The translations under genes and the position numbers were made by a program. The notes beneath the pieces were generated by a model. That model was not told the DNA's origin and did not search any database. It was given only the letters and a program-made list of their open reading frames with translations. A stretch of DNA of 64,000 nt from Psychrobacter phenylpyruvicus DSM 7000 = NBRC 102152. Lineage in GTDB: Bacteria; Pseudomonadota; Gammaproteobacteria; Pseudomonadales; Moraxellaceae. The DNA lies in NCBI RefSeq assembly GCF_000685805.1, contig NZ_JMKP01000012.1, forward strand, positions 19,021 through 83,020, read 5' to 3'. Shown here one piece after another: positions 34,500-43,775 of this stretch (position 1 is the stretch's first letter; every line of letters starts with the position of its first letter).

Positions 34500-35506
34500 T
34501 CCAATTTAGCGAGCGCCTCTATTCCACGCACATCAGAGCGCTGTAAATAAATGCCATAGAGCGGATAGTCAACAAAGTGCTGCTTGATATCTTGTAGTAA
34601 GCTTTGTTGACGTAATGCTCTATTTTGCCAAAACTCATCACTTTGCTCAGCTTGAATCAGCTGATTAACTACCAAGGCGGCTGGAGCCAGCTTGGCCTCT
34701 TTTAGCTGATTCACAGCTCGGCGCGTCTCCTCAATAGGCAAATTATCTGCGGTAAGTACCAATACCACCGCTGTCTGCTGTCTGTCATGTAGAAGCTCAC
34801 CTGCCTTCTTAAACAAATTCTTGCGAGCATTTAGCACATCGACTGCTTGCTGCCATTTATCAACTGGTTTTGCGTCCTTAAAAGGGTTATTAATTACAGA
34901 TTTTGACTTTGTGGTTGCAAAGTTATCCGCCGCTCCTTTTAACTTGGCCTGACGTCGCTGCTGAGTAAGCAGTCCATCAGTCCAAGCCTCCATCATCTCT
35001 GGTAGCATCAGTAATCTTAAAGTATGCCCTGTAGGCGCTGTATCAAAAATTATATGCTGATAAATACCTTGCTCTACACTATCTACCAAATAGCGGCAAA
35101 TGGCTTCTAACATGGCCGCTTCTTGCGCCCCTGGAGCACTTTTTGATAACTGCAAATGTTCCTTAATCTTCGGCATCATATCGGGGTTAGCATAACTACT
35201 GATGGTTTTCTCAACTCGAGCAAAGTGCTCATCAATGATAAGGTCAGGATCAAGCTCGAGTGCATCTAAGTACTCAGTTAATGCTTTGGGTTTATTTTTG
35301 GCGGAGCTGCTGGCTAGGTTCATAGCAAACACATCACCTAAGCTATGCGCCGGATCGGTTGAGACAATTAAGGTCTTTTGCTGACGTTGAGCAAATTTTG
35401 CGGCCAAAGCAGCTGCCGTTGTGGTTTTACCCACCCCGCCTTTGCCGCCAACAAATATTATTGGAGTCTGCTGTAGTTGTTGTACTAAATTGGCTAAGTT
35501 GTCCAT
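34496..35506 (-). CDS. ArsA-like ATPase
   Basis: A cytoplasmic deviant Walker A ATPase of 336 residues: P-loop GGKGGVGKT (20-28), switch STDPAHSLGDVF and DTAPTGHTLRLL. These are signatures of ArsA/Get3 proteins. It lacks the second ATPase half of plasmid ArsA and has no ars genes nearby, so an arsenite pump role is unlikely. The Met at 35506 is chosen over 35569 because the longer form overlaps the upstream gene and lacks family sequence. It begins 1 bp after the small CC-terminal protein gene, indicating coupled translation. Confidence 0.82.
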   Translation of the reverse strand: MDNLANLVQQLQQTPIIFVGGKGGVGKTTTAAALAAKFAQRQQKTLIVSTDPAHSLGDVFAMNLASSSAKNKPKALTEYLDALELDPDLIIDEHFARVEKTISSYANPDMMPKIKEHLQLSKSAPGAQEAAMLEAICRYLVDSVEQGIYQHIIFDTAPTGHTLRLLMLPEMMEAWTDGLLTQQRRQAKLKGAADNFATTKSKSVINNPFKDAKPVDKWQQAVDVLNARKNLFKKAGELLHDRQQTAVVLVLTADNLPIEETRRAVNQLKEAKLAPAALVVNQLIQAEQSDEFWQNRALRQQSLLQDIKQHFVDYPLYGIYLQRSDVRGIEALAKLD

Positions 35507-35507
35507 T

Positions 35508-35774
35508 TTAACAGCAACCTCCATGCTGCAAGGGGCAACGCGGCATGCCCATGCGTAGGTGCCATTCATGGAATTTTTCCAAAAATATAGGCTGCAACTC
35601 TAAGGTATAAAAGCTGGCAGGATTATCAATACCTAAACTTTCTGAAAAAAGCAACAGCATAAATAAGTCTTCCTCATCACGAGCTGCTCTAGCTAAGGTC
35701 TGGCGGTATGGCGCATGATAAAACTCATTTAAACCTTCTACAAATCGGCTGAATAGTGACCTGTTCTCGCTCAT
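35508..35774 (-). CDS. Small protein with C-terminal Cys-Cys (cory-CC-star type)
   Basis: An 88-residue protein from the ATG at 35774 (GAGG 8 bases upstream; a GTG at 35780 is possible). It contains FNEFYHAPYR-like VEGLNEFYHAPYR, RDEEDLFMLLLFSESLGIDNPASFYTLEL (described by position, about 34-62), FHEWHLRMGMPRCPLQHGGCC at the end. The terminal CC and conserved body match the small protein family named cory-CC-star, whose members accompany ArsA-like ATPases. A client or metal-handling role with the downstream ATPase is plausible but unproven. Confidence 0.72.
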   Translation of the reverse strand: MSENRSLFSRFVEGLNEFYHAPYRQTLARAARDEEDLFMLLLFSESLGIDNPASFYTLELQPIFLEKFHEWHLRMGMPRCPLQHGGCC

Positions 35775-36110
35775 AAACACCTCGTAAAAATTATAGTAAA
35801 AAAGTTTAAACCTGTAGTTTTGTAAAAACTAATTTAGTTCTAAAGTAGAAATTAATCATTAAACAATATACTGAAACAAAGAAAGTTAAATTTCTCAGTA
35901 AAGACAGTTAAGTTAACATAAAGTGAACAATAAAGATGTTGCAGGCTGTGTTTTTTAGCCAAATTGTCATATGACGACTCTAGACTAAAGTTGTTCTACA
36001 TAAGATGTGAGCGGTAAATCAATTACAGCCTAAATGAAATATTGCTCGACTTTTAACATTAAAACGTTCAATTGTTGTACTTCCTATAATTATAAAGATT
36101 AAGGATTGTC
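35775..36110. other. Divergent intergenic region upstream of phaB
   Basis: A 336-bp AT-rich region between the CC-terminal protein gene and phaB. It should contain both promoters. No clear operator, hairpin or RNA gene was found. Confidence 0.4.
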
Positions 36111-36878
36111 ATGTCAGATATAGAGTCAAGGTCACAAAATAAAAAAGTTGCTATGGTCACTGGTGCCCTAGGAGGTATTGGTACTGAGGTATGTAAGAAG
36201 CTGATATCAAATGACTATTTTGTTATCGCTACAGTAAGTAAAGACGACCCAGACCGTATAAAAAAATGGTGTGAAGACCATGATTTTGATAGTAATGATT
36301 TTGAGTTTATCACCGTCGATTTAATGAATCACGAACAATCTATTGCTGTCTTTGAAAAGACGCTTAATAAATATGACAACATTTACGCCTTGATTAATAG
36401 CGCTGGCATTACCCGTGATAGTAGCTTTAGAAAAATGAGCTTCGATCAATGGAAACAGGTTATTGATTGTAATTTGATGTCTCTATATACCGTTGTCCAT
36501 CCCGTCTTTTTGAAAATGATGAACCAAAAGTCAGGCCGTATTGTCAATATCAGCTCAATAAATGGTCTAAGAGGACAGTACGGACAGACCAACTATTCTG
36601 CCGCCAAGGCTGGAATAATTGGATTCACTAAAGCCTTGGCCTATGAAGGAGCTAGCTCCTTTGTAACCGCAAATGTTGTGGCACCTGGTTATACCCTCAC
36701 CCCCATGGTAGAAAGCGTTCCTGAGCATATCATGGACAAAATCAAAGCCACTATTCCCATGAATCGCTTGGCTTATGCTAGTGAAATAGCCGCAGCCTGT
36801 ATGTACCTAATCAGTGACGAAGCTTTATTCGTTACTGGAGAGACGATATCCGTCAATGGTGGTCAGTATATGTCGTAG
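36111..36878 (+). CDS. phaB: Acetoacetyl-CoA reductase PhaB
   Basis: NADPH-dependent reductase making (R)-3-hydroxybutyryl-CoA for polyhydroxyalkanoate synthesis. The 255-residue short-chain dehydrogenase has the cofactor motif TGALGGIG (17-24), NSAG, and the catalytic Ser149, Tyr162 and Lys166 (NISS, YSAAKAG). PhaB-like GRIVNISSINGLRGQYGQTNYSAAKAG surrounds them (positions 142-168). It leads a cluster with phasin, PHA synthase and a DUF3141 gene, which supports this role over a generic SDR. Confidence 0.9.
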   Translation: MSDIESRSQNKKVAMVTGALGGIGTEVCKKLISNDYFVIATVSKDDPDRIKKWCEDHDFDSNDFEFITVDLMNHEQSIAVFEKTLNKYDNIYALINSAGITRDSSFRKMSFDQWKQVIDCNLMSLYTVVHPVFLKMMNQKSGRIVNISSINGLRGQYGQTNYSAAKAGIIGFTKALAYEGASSFVTANVVAPGYTLTPMVESVPEHIMDKIKATIPMNRLAYASEIAAACMYLISDEALFVTGETISVNGGQYMS

Positions 36879-37011
36879 GACTGGCTAACCTGTAACCTTT
36901 TAATGTTCACTTTTGAAGTTATCGCTTTTTGTTAAACCTAGTGATGGCTTTATTTATAACCCACTGTTAACTCAATAAAACTGTTAATTAAATAAAATAC
37001 GGAGCAATACC

Positions 37012-37548
37012 ATGTCTTTTTTTAATTCTAATGACTACATCAATCAATTTAATGAAAATACTCAAAAGCTTTTAGCACCATGGCAAGAGCTTAATAAAGC
37101 ATTTGTAAAAAATGCTGAGCAAATGACTGAGTTTTCATTAAATACCATCCGCACTTATACAGAGATGGGATTAGAGAATATGCGTCAAATTGCAAAGATA
37201 GACTCACCAGAAGCAGCAAAAGAGTTTAATGCAAAGCAGGCCGATATATTAAACCAGATTAGCCAACAAATCATGGCCGATGCAAAGCATATGACCGAGC
37301 TTGGTAGCAGCATGCAAGATGAAGTCATGAAAGTGATGAGTGATGTATATGGTCAAACTAATGAACATATGCAGTCAACCATGCAAAAAACAGCCGATCA
37401 AGCTGCAAAAACGGCAAAAGAATTTACCTCTACTGTGAATAAAATGGCGGAACAAGCCACTAAAAATACAACCAAACCAACCGCAGGCAAAGCCGCCGAA
37501 GCTGAAACGCCAAGTAGCACAACTAAAGCTACTGCCAATAAAGCGTAA
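37012..37548 (+). CDS. phaP: Phasin family protein
   Basis: A 178-residue PHA granule-coat protein. Helical, amphipathic sequence covers about 1-145 (QKLLAPWQELNKAFVKNAEQM, by position 15-35; QADILNQISQQIMADAKHM), with a low-complexity Thr/Ala/Lys tail (TKPTAGKAAEAETPSS). It lies between phaB and phaC. Phasins control granule size and surface in the cytoplasm. Confidence 0.88.
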   Translation: MSFFNSNDYINQFNENTQKLLAPWQELNKAFVKNAEQMTEFSLNTIRTYTEMGLENMRQIAKIDSPEAAKEFNAKQADILNQISQQIMADAKHMTELGSSMQDEVMKVMSDVYGQTNEHMQSTMQKTADQAAKTAKEFTSTVNKMAEQATKNTTKPTAGKAAEAETPSSTTKATANKA

Positions 37549-37720
37549 AGCTGTTGATGTTATTAGTTTAATTGGCTAGCACCATAGCAATGTGGTGTTA
37601 GCTAAAACAGCTAAGTCTAGTGGGCAGTCATTAGGCTTTGACTTTCATACTAACTAGTTTATTACAAATTTATTCATTGCAAACCACTTCATTGTAAATC
37701 ACTTTATTACAAATACTAAT

Positions 37721-39769
37721 ATGGGCAGACAGATGTTTAAATGGAAAAGTAATATTAGAGCTAATCACTCTAAGTCAGATTCTAATTCCACCAAAGAGCC
37801 TCTATTTAGCCTCCCTCATATATTTAATACCCCAGTACATTTATGGCAACAATCTGTTGATTATCTGAATCTTTTTATGCCGGTTGATTTTTCAAGCATA
37901 ACCAATAGTGCCAATCATGAGTCCAATCAAACTAACAGAGATCATAATAATAACGGTGATAACCACTCAATTTCGAATACATCCCGAAAGCTACTGCTAG
38001 AACCCTTTGAGAATTTAAATAAATTAACTCAAAAGCTTAGTAATGAATACCTCTCGCGTCTTACCCAAAACAACATTACTAGCCAATCATTATTAACTGA
38101 ACTAATTGATAACTATCAGCAATTTACAACTGCAGCTATCACCAATAGTCCAGCTGTGCTATTTCAACAACAATTAGAGCTGTATCAAAAGCAAATTCAG
38201 TTACTACAAAACAGCTTGTTGACTGCTATGGGTGCCGAAACTAAGCCCTTGGTGAAACCTGAAAAAGGAGACAAGCGCTTCATGGACGAAGCTTGGTCTA
38301 ATCAGCTGTTTTTTGATTATATCAAACAAAGTTATCTGCTCTCTGCCAATAGCATTCTGAATACCATTGAAGCGATAGAAGGTATTGATGACAAAACCCG
38401 TCAAAGACTTTCCTTCTTTACTAGGCAATGGCTGAACGCTATTGCACCCAGTAACTTTTTACTGACCAATCCTGAAGTATTGCGTATCACCAAACAAAGC
38501 AAGGGTAGAAATCTACTACGTGGCCTGAAGCAATTGGCCGAGGATCTTGAAAAGAGCGCTCACTTACTCACTATTACAATGACTGATGACTCTGCATTTA
38601 AGCTAGGTGAGAATATTGCTGCCACTCCAGGAAAAGTGGTTTATCGCAATCGCATGATTGAATTAATTCAATACACACCCACCACTGAATTAGTCAACAA
38701 GAGACCGCTACTAATTGTGCCACCTTGGATCAATAAGTTTTATATCGTGGATTTAAAACAAAAAAATTCTTATATCCGCTGGGCACTAGATGAAGGTCAT
38801 AGCGTCTTTATTATTTCATGGGTCAATCCTGATCAAAGTTATAAAGACGTTGGTATGGAAACTTATATGCATGAGGGACTGCTAACGGCCTTAAGGGTAA
38901 TTGAAGATATTACTGGTGAGCCTGATGCCAACGTCATTGGTTACTGCATCGGCGGGGTTCTGTTGGCATTAACCCTCTGCTGGCTGGCTGAAAACAATCA
39001 GTCACAGCGTATAGCCAGCGCTACTTTTTGGACCACCTTATTTGACTTCAGTGATCCTGGGGATTTAGGGGTGTTTATCGATGACAATATCGTTAATGCT
39101 ATCGAAAAAGAAGGCGAGAAAAAAGGGATATTTGATGGGCGTTTAATGGGCGTTGCTTTTAGTTTACTACGTGAAAACAGCCTATATTGGAATTACTACA
39201 TCCAAAACTATCTTAAAGGAGAGCGGCCTACCCCATTTGATCTTTTATATTGGAATTCTGACTGTACTAATGTCACAGCAGCATTACACCGCTTTATGCT
39301 ACGAGAATTATATCAAGGCAATAAGCTGATAAAAAAAGGCGCACTGCACTTTGATAATATCGAGGTAGATCTGTCCAAAGTGACAACCCCTACTTATGTG
39401 GTTGCGGCCATACAAGATCATATTGTCAAATGGAAGGGTAGCTATCAAGCAACACAGCATCTTGGCGGTGAGGTAACGTTTGTATTGGCAGAATCCGGGC
39501 ATGTCGCTGGGATTATCAATCCACCTACCGGGAAATATGGATTTTATACTTATGACAAAAATACTTCTGATCCCGATGAGTGGTTTAACTTAGCCGAACG
39601 ACAAGATCGCAGTTGGTGGCTACATTGGGGAGAGTGGATTAGCAACCACTCTGCAGGCAAGGTGCCAAATAGGCAACCAGGAGTAGACAGTAAGGGCAAT
39701 GAATGGCCGGTGTTAGGTCAGGCACCCGGTGAATATGTACGGATTAAGGCAATCGAAGCAGTAAACTAA
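37721..39769 (+). CDS. phaC: Class I poly(3-hydroxyalkanoate) synthase PhaC
   Basis: Polymerises (R)-3-hydroxyacyl-CoA into PHA. The 682-residue product has the lipase-like box GYCIGG with nucleophile Cys409, then the acid in AAIQDHIVKW and the catalytic His in ESGHVAGIINPP. The PWINKFYIVDL and FIISWVNPD segments are typical of PhaC. It is about 90 residues longer than usual class I enzymes owing to an Asn-rich N-terminal region. Neither the ATG at 37721 nor the one at 37733 has a strong ribosome site, so the exact start is open. Confidence 0.92.
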   Translation: MGRQMFKWKSNIRANHSKSDSNSTKEPLFSLPHIFNTPVHLWQQSVDYLNLFMPVDFSSITNSANHESNQTNRDHNNNGDNHSISNTSRKLLLEPFENLNKLTQKLSNEYLSRLTQNNITSQSLLTELIDNYQQFTTAAITNSPAVLFQQQLELYQKQIQLLQNSLLTAMGAETKPLVKPEKGDKRFMDEAWSNQLFFDYIKQSYLLSANSILNTIEAIEGIDDKTRQRLSFFTRQWLNAIAPSNFLLTNPEVLRITKQSKGRNLLRGLKQLAEDLEKSAHLLTITMTDDSAFKLGENIAATPGKVVYRNRMIELIQYTPTTELVNKRPLLIVPPWINKFYIVDLKQKNSYIRWALDEGHSVFIISWVNPDQSYKDVGMETYMHEGLLTALRVIEDITGEPDANVIGYCIGGVLLALTLCWLAENNQSQRIASATFWTTLFDFSDPGDLGVFIDDNIVNAIEKEGEKKGIFDGRLMGVAFSLLRENSLYWNYYIQNYLKGERPTPFDLLYWNSDCTNVTAALHRFMLRELYQGNKLIKKGALHFDNIEVDLSKVTTPTYVVAAIQDHIVKWKGSYQATQHLGGEVTFVLAESGHVAGIINPPTGKYGFYTYDKNTSDPDEWFNLAERQDRSWWLHWGEWISNHSAGKVPNRQPGVDSKGNEWPVLGQAPGEYVRIKAIEAVN

Positions 39770-39823
39770 ATTCAAAGCAGTTAACCATTATTAGTTATTA
39801 TTTACTTTAAGAAGGGGCTTATT

Positions 39824-42343
39824 ATGACAAAAACTATTGCCAAAAATTTAGAGAATCCGGACAAGGCAGATGTTTGGTTAGATAGAGACAACCCACATAG
39901 AACCACAAGTGGCTCGTTACCTAACCTGCAGGACTTTGTTAATAATCAGTCCCATCAAAATCAAGACTTAATGCAAGAATATACTCGTCAAAAAAGATAT
40001 TGGGTAGAAGGTACAGACTTAAGATTAGCAGTCGCTTCAAGTCATATAAAGCAGCACTTACAGCAGTTTAAGGATAACAGCAAGACCCTTTATGAAGATG
40101 CAAAAAGCATTAAATCTAGCTTACAAAATACCAAGAACCCTTTTGATTTATGGCAGCAATGGCTAAGTTATAGCACAGACAGCTCTAAACGCTTACTGCA
40201 AACTGCGGAGATACTAAAAGAACGGGGTGATATATTTATAGAGCATGAGCTGGCAGGTTGCCCCCCGGTACTAGATTATGATTACGATATCGTAATGGAT
40301 GCCACTACCTTTGACCGGCCTTGCAACTATGTACTACTTAGAATAAAACCACCCGAAGGAGTGGAAACCAAAGAGGACAATCGACCTTATATAATTATTG
40401 ACCCTAGAGCTGGACACGGTGCAGGCATCGGCGGCTTTAAGCCCGAAAGCCAAGTGGGTGTTGCCTTAAAAAATGGTCGCCCTGTATATTTTGTGGCCTT
40501 CAAAAGATTACCAGAGCCTACCCAGACTATCGCTGACGTGACTTATGCTGAAGCAAAATTCGTCCGTGAAGTTGAAAGAAGACACCCCAATGCTCAATCC
40601 CCGGTTATTGTGGGCAACTGTCAAGGCGGCTGGGCCGCCCTTATCTTAGCAGCCACCCATCCAGATATTACTGGTCCTATTGTAATGAACGGCGCTCCTG
40701 TGGCTGCTTGGAGCGGTGAAATTGGCGTTGACCCCATGCGCTATAAAGCTGGCGTGAACGGGGGCACATGGCTGGCTATGATGAGTGCCGATATCAATAA
40801 TGGTGTATTTGATGGCGCTTGGTTGGTCAATAACTTCGAGCAAATGAATCCATATCGTAATTATATCGGCAAATATTATGACCTTTATAAAAACCCCCTA
40901 GCTAATCGTGAACGTTTTTTAGATTTTGAGCGTTGGTGGGGTGGCTTCTTTTTGATGAACGAGGCTGAAATACGCTGGATTGTGGAAAATATCTTCATTG
41001 GTAACCGCATAGCTCGTAATACAGGACAGCTTGAAAAAGGGGTTAATATTGACCTACGTAATGTAAAAGCCCCTATTATTGTCTTTGCCTCCCGTGGTGA
41101 TGACATTACCCCTCCTCCACAAGCATTGGCTTGGATTCTAGATGCTTATACTGATGAAAAAGAATTAGAGGTATGCGGTCAGCGTATTATTTATATGATT
41201 CATGATCAGGTCGGTCACCTAGGTATCTTTGTTAGCTCAAAAGTTGCCAATAAGGAACATACCGGCATGGCCTCTGTGATGGATATGATTGAAATCCTAC
41301 CTCCTGGCTTATATGAGATGAAAGTTGAAAGTGTACAAGGCAGTGGTGAGGAGAAAACCTTCTCTGTTGACTTTGACCGTCGAACTTTTGATGACTTAAG
41401 CCAAGCTATCGGTGAGTGCCGGACGGACGAAAAGATATTTAGAGCCGTTCACCGCTCTTCAAAATCACAAACTCGTATTTATGAGCAAAGCCTACGGCCG
41501 GTCATTAAAACCATGACCAACGAAACCACAGCACAATTATTACGATCGTTACATCCTCTAAGACTACAAAGAAGTCTTTGGATTAGCAAAAACCCCCTAG
41601 CCTTGGCCACCAGTACCCTAAACAAAACCCTTAATCTTAATACACAAACTACAACTAATTTTGAAACCAAATCATCATCAGAGGATATTAAAGATGAAGA
41701 TAGGACCAATACTACGGTAAATTATGGGCAAGTAAAATTACCAGCCATCGAACCTATTTCTCAGGATAATGTATTTCTACAAATAGAAAAGATGTTTATG
41801 GACTCTCTAAGCATGACATTAGACTTCTGGGGGGACTTAAACGGCAAGATTACCGAGAATATATTCTTTGGAGTATGGTCAATGCCTTGGTTTCGTGAGT
41901 ATGGCAATAAGGAATCATCACGCCGTCTTTTAGACAAGAATGCATTACGTGACCTACCTAAAGTGAGTGAAGCATTAGCAAAAATAGAGAATGGTGGCTA
42001 CTCAGAAGCGGTAATTCGGATGCTGATCTTAGGTAATATTGTTGCTGATGATAATATTGACCGCAATCAATTAGTACGTTTAACGGAAGTACTGACTCAG
42101 CAGCAACCTTTCAAAGAGTTATCTAGCCCAGAATTGGCTCAAATGATAGAAAACCAAACACTAATGGTTAGATTTGATGAAGCTAAGTCGATCGATACTT
42201 TGCAATCCCTATTAAAAGATAAAGCTGAACGTTCACAGGCGTTACAGCAAGTTCTGTATGTCATCGGTGATGAAAAAAACAACTTAAACCCTAAAACGGT
42301 TAAGATGTTAAACCGTATTAAAAAAGTTTTGCAATTATCGTAA
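39824..42343 (+). CDS. DUF3141 protein, PhaC-like alpha/beta hydrolase
   Basis: An 839-residue protein of the DUF3141 family, often annotated as a PHA synthase-like or hydroxyalkanoic-acid-associated protein. The N-terminal half is an alpha/beta-hydrolase with GNCQGG (Cys266 at the nucleophile position), DPRAGHGAGIGGFK, and IHDQVGHLGIF with a probable catalytic His. The C-terminal half (about 540-839) is mostly helical with a polar linker near 610-640. Its place directly after phaC in the same direction argues for a PHA-related function, but the activity is not known to me. Confidence 0.82.
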   Translation: MTKTIAKNLENPDKADVWLDRDNPHRTTSGSLPNLQDFVNNQSHQNQDLMQEYTRQKRYWVEGTDLRLAVASSHIKQHLQQFKDNSKTLYEDAKSIKSSLQNTKNPFDLWQQWLSYSTDSSKRLLQTAEILKERGDIFIEHELAGCPPVLDYDYDIVMDATTFDRPCNYVLLRIKPPEGVETKEDNRPYIIIDPRAGHGAGIGGFKPESQVGVALKNGRPVYFVAFKRLPEPTQTIADVTYAEAKFVREVERRHPNAQSPVIVGNCQGGWAALILAATHPDITGPIVMNGAPVAAWSGEIGVDPMRYKAGVNGGTWLAMMSADINNGVFDGAWLVNNFEQMNPYRNYIGKYYDLYKNPLANRERFLDFERWWGGFFLMNEAEIRWIVENIFIGNRIARNTGQLEKGVNIDLRNVKAPIIVFASRGDDITPPPQALAWILDAYTDEKELEVCGQRIIYMIHDQVGHLGIFVSSKVANKEHTGMASVMDMIEILPPGLYEMKVESVQGSGEEKTFSVDFDRRTFDDLSQAIGECRTDEKIFRAVHRSSKSQTRIYEQSLRPVIKTMTNETTAQLLRSLHPLRLQRSLWISKNPLALATSTLNKTLNLNTQTTTNFETKSSSEDIKDEDRTNTTVNYGQVKLPAIEPISQDNVFLQIEKMFMDSLSMTLDFWGDLNGKITENIFFGVWSMPWFREYGNKESSRRLLDKNALRDLPKVSEALAKIENGGYSEAVIRMLILGNIVADDNIDRNQLVRLTEVLTQQQPFKELSSPELAQMIENQTLMVRFDEAKSIDTLQSLLKDKAERSQALQQVLYVIGDEKNNLNPKTVKMLNRIKKVLQLS

Positions 42344-42431
42344 ACCAAGACATTAACGCAAAAATTTAGCTGACTTATTTATTTGACTCAAATTCCTTAA
42401 AGCCTAAAAACTATTACAACAAGGGCATGAT

Positions 42432-43652
42432 ATGCATACTCAAGCACTAAAAGGGATTAAGGTACTTGATTTGTCTCGTGTATTGGCTGGGCCATCTTGT
42501 ACACAAATATTGGCAGACTTAGGCGCTGAAGTCATTAAAGTTGAAAGACCCCTTATAGGTGATGAAACCCGACATTGGACCCCTCCTTGCTTTGAAGGTG
42601 ATAGTGGAAGTAATTCTGATAGTGAGCCTGAATCTATATCTGCTTACTATGCCACCATAAACCGTAATAAGCGATCAATAACTGTCGATATATCCAAACC
42701 TGAAGGTCAAGCAATCATAAAAAAGTTGGTGTTACTTAGTGATGTATTGGTGGAGAACTTTAAGGTAGGAGGTTTAAAAAAGTATGGATTGGATTATGAG
42801 TCGTTACGTCAACTAAATCCAAAGCTTATATACGCCTCATTGACAGGGTTTGGTCAGACTGGTCCTGAGGCGCATAAGCCAGGATATGACTTTATTAGTC
42901 AAGGTTTGTCGGGACTCATGAGTCTCACCGGACCAGCTGATGGTCCTCCACAAAAAATAGGAGTGCCCGTTGTAGACCTATTTTCAGGACTTCAATTAAC
43001 TATTGGCATTCAAGCAGCGCTGCTGGCAAGACAACAATGCGGTGAAGGTCAATTAGTGGATGTGGCTTTATTTGATAGCGCCCTCTCTATGTTGGCCAAT
43101 TATGGAATGAACTATCTAGCTTTAGGGGTTGCCCCCAAAAGATTAGGCAATGCTCACCCAAGTATTTGTCCCTATCAAGTATTTGAAACAGCAGACGGTA
43201 AACACTTCATATTGGCCTGTGGTAATGACCGTCAGTTTGCCAATGTATGTGAAATATTACAGTTAAAGCTACATGAGGATCCAAACTATTCGACCAATCC
43301 ACAACGGGTGCTAAATAGAGTACCCTTAACTGAAATATTACAGAGGGAATTTAGTAAAAAAGATAGGGAACAATGGCTACAACTACTTCAATCAGTTAAT
43401 GTTCCTTGTGGTTCTATCAATGATGTATCAGAGGCGTTAAACCTGCCACAAGCCATTTCTAGAGAGATGGTAGTTGGATTTGACAATAGCTCTATACGCG
43501 TATTAGGCAATCCGATTAAACTCTCCAAAACTCCTGTTCAATATCATACCCCTCCTCCTATGCTTGGAGCAGATACCCATGTGGTATTGGCAGAAATATT
43601 AGGCATGAGTAAGGATGAGATTGCTACTTTAGAAAGCAACAATATTGTGTAG
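42432..43652 (+). CDS. CaiB/BaiF family CoA transferase (class III)
   Basis: A 406-residue class III CoA transferase, moving CoA between carboxylic acids. It opens with LKGIKVLDLSRVLAGPSCTQILADLGAEVIKVE (by position 5-37), has YATINRNKRSITVD, and the GYDFISQGLSGLM segment containing the conserved Asp nucleophile. The two acyl/CoA partners cannot be read from the sequence. At the end of the PHA cluster it could supply or recycle acyl-CoA substrates. A bidirectional terminator follows. Confidence 0.87.
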   Translation: MHTQALKGIKVLDLSRVLAGPSCTQILADLGAEVIKVERPLIGDETRHWTPPCFEGDSGSNSDSEPESISAYYATINRNKRSITVDISKPEGQAIIKKLVLLSDVLVENFKVGGLKKYGLDYESLRQLNPKLIYASLTGFGQTGPEAHKPGYDFISQGLSGLMSLTGPADGPPQKIGVPVVDLFSGLQLTIGIQAALLARQQCGEGQLVDVALFDSALSMLANYGMNYLALGVAPKRLGNAHPSICPYQVFETADGKHFILACGNDRQFANVCEILQLKLHEDPNYSTNPQRVLNRVPLTEILQREFSKKDREQWLQLLQSVNVPCGSINDVSEALNLPQAISREMVVGFDNSSIRVLGNPIKLSKTPVQYHTPPPMLGADTHVVLAEILGMSKDEIATLESNNIV

Positions 43653-43718
43653 ATTTGGCTATTATTTAGATTTAAATACATAGTATAAGCCAAAATATCA
43701 AAGCCTACTTATAACACA

Positions 43719-43748
43719 AAAAAACGCTGACCTAAGTCAGCGTTTTTT
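43719..43748. terminator. Bidirectional terminator between CoA transferase and CstA genes
   Basis: A 13-bp perfect inverted repeat AAAAAACGCTGAC with a 4-base loop, A- and T-tracts on either side, placed between convergent genes. Confidence 0.88.
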
Positions 43749-43775
43749 AATAGAGAGTCTAACTATCAGTGTTAT

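Noticed and set aside
34496..35774. Arsenic resistance operon
   Set aside because: The ArsA-like ATPase is a single-domain form, and no arsB, arsC, arsD or arsR gene is adjacent.
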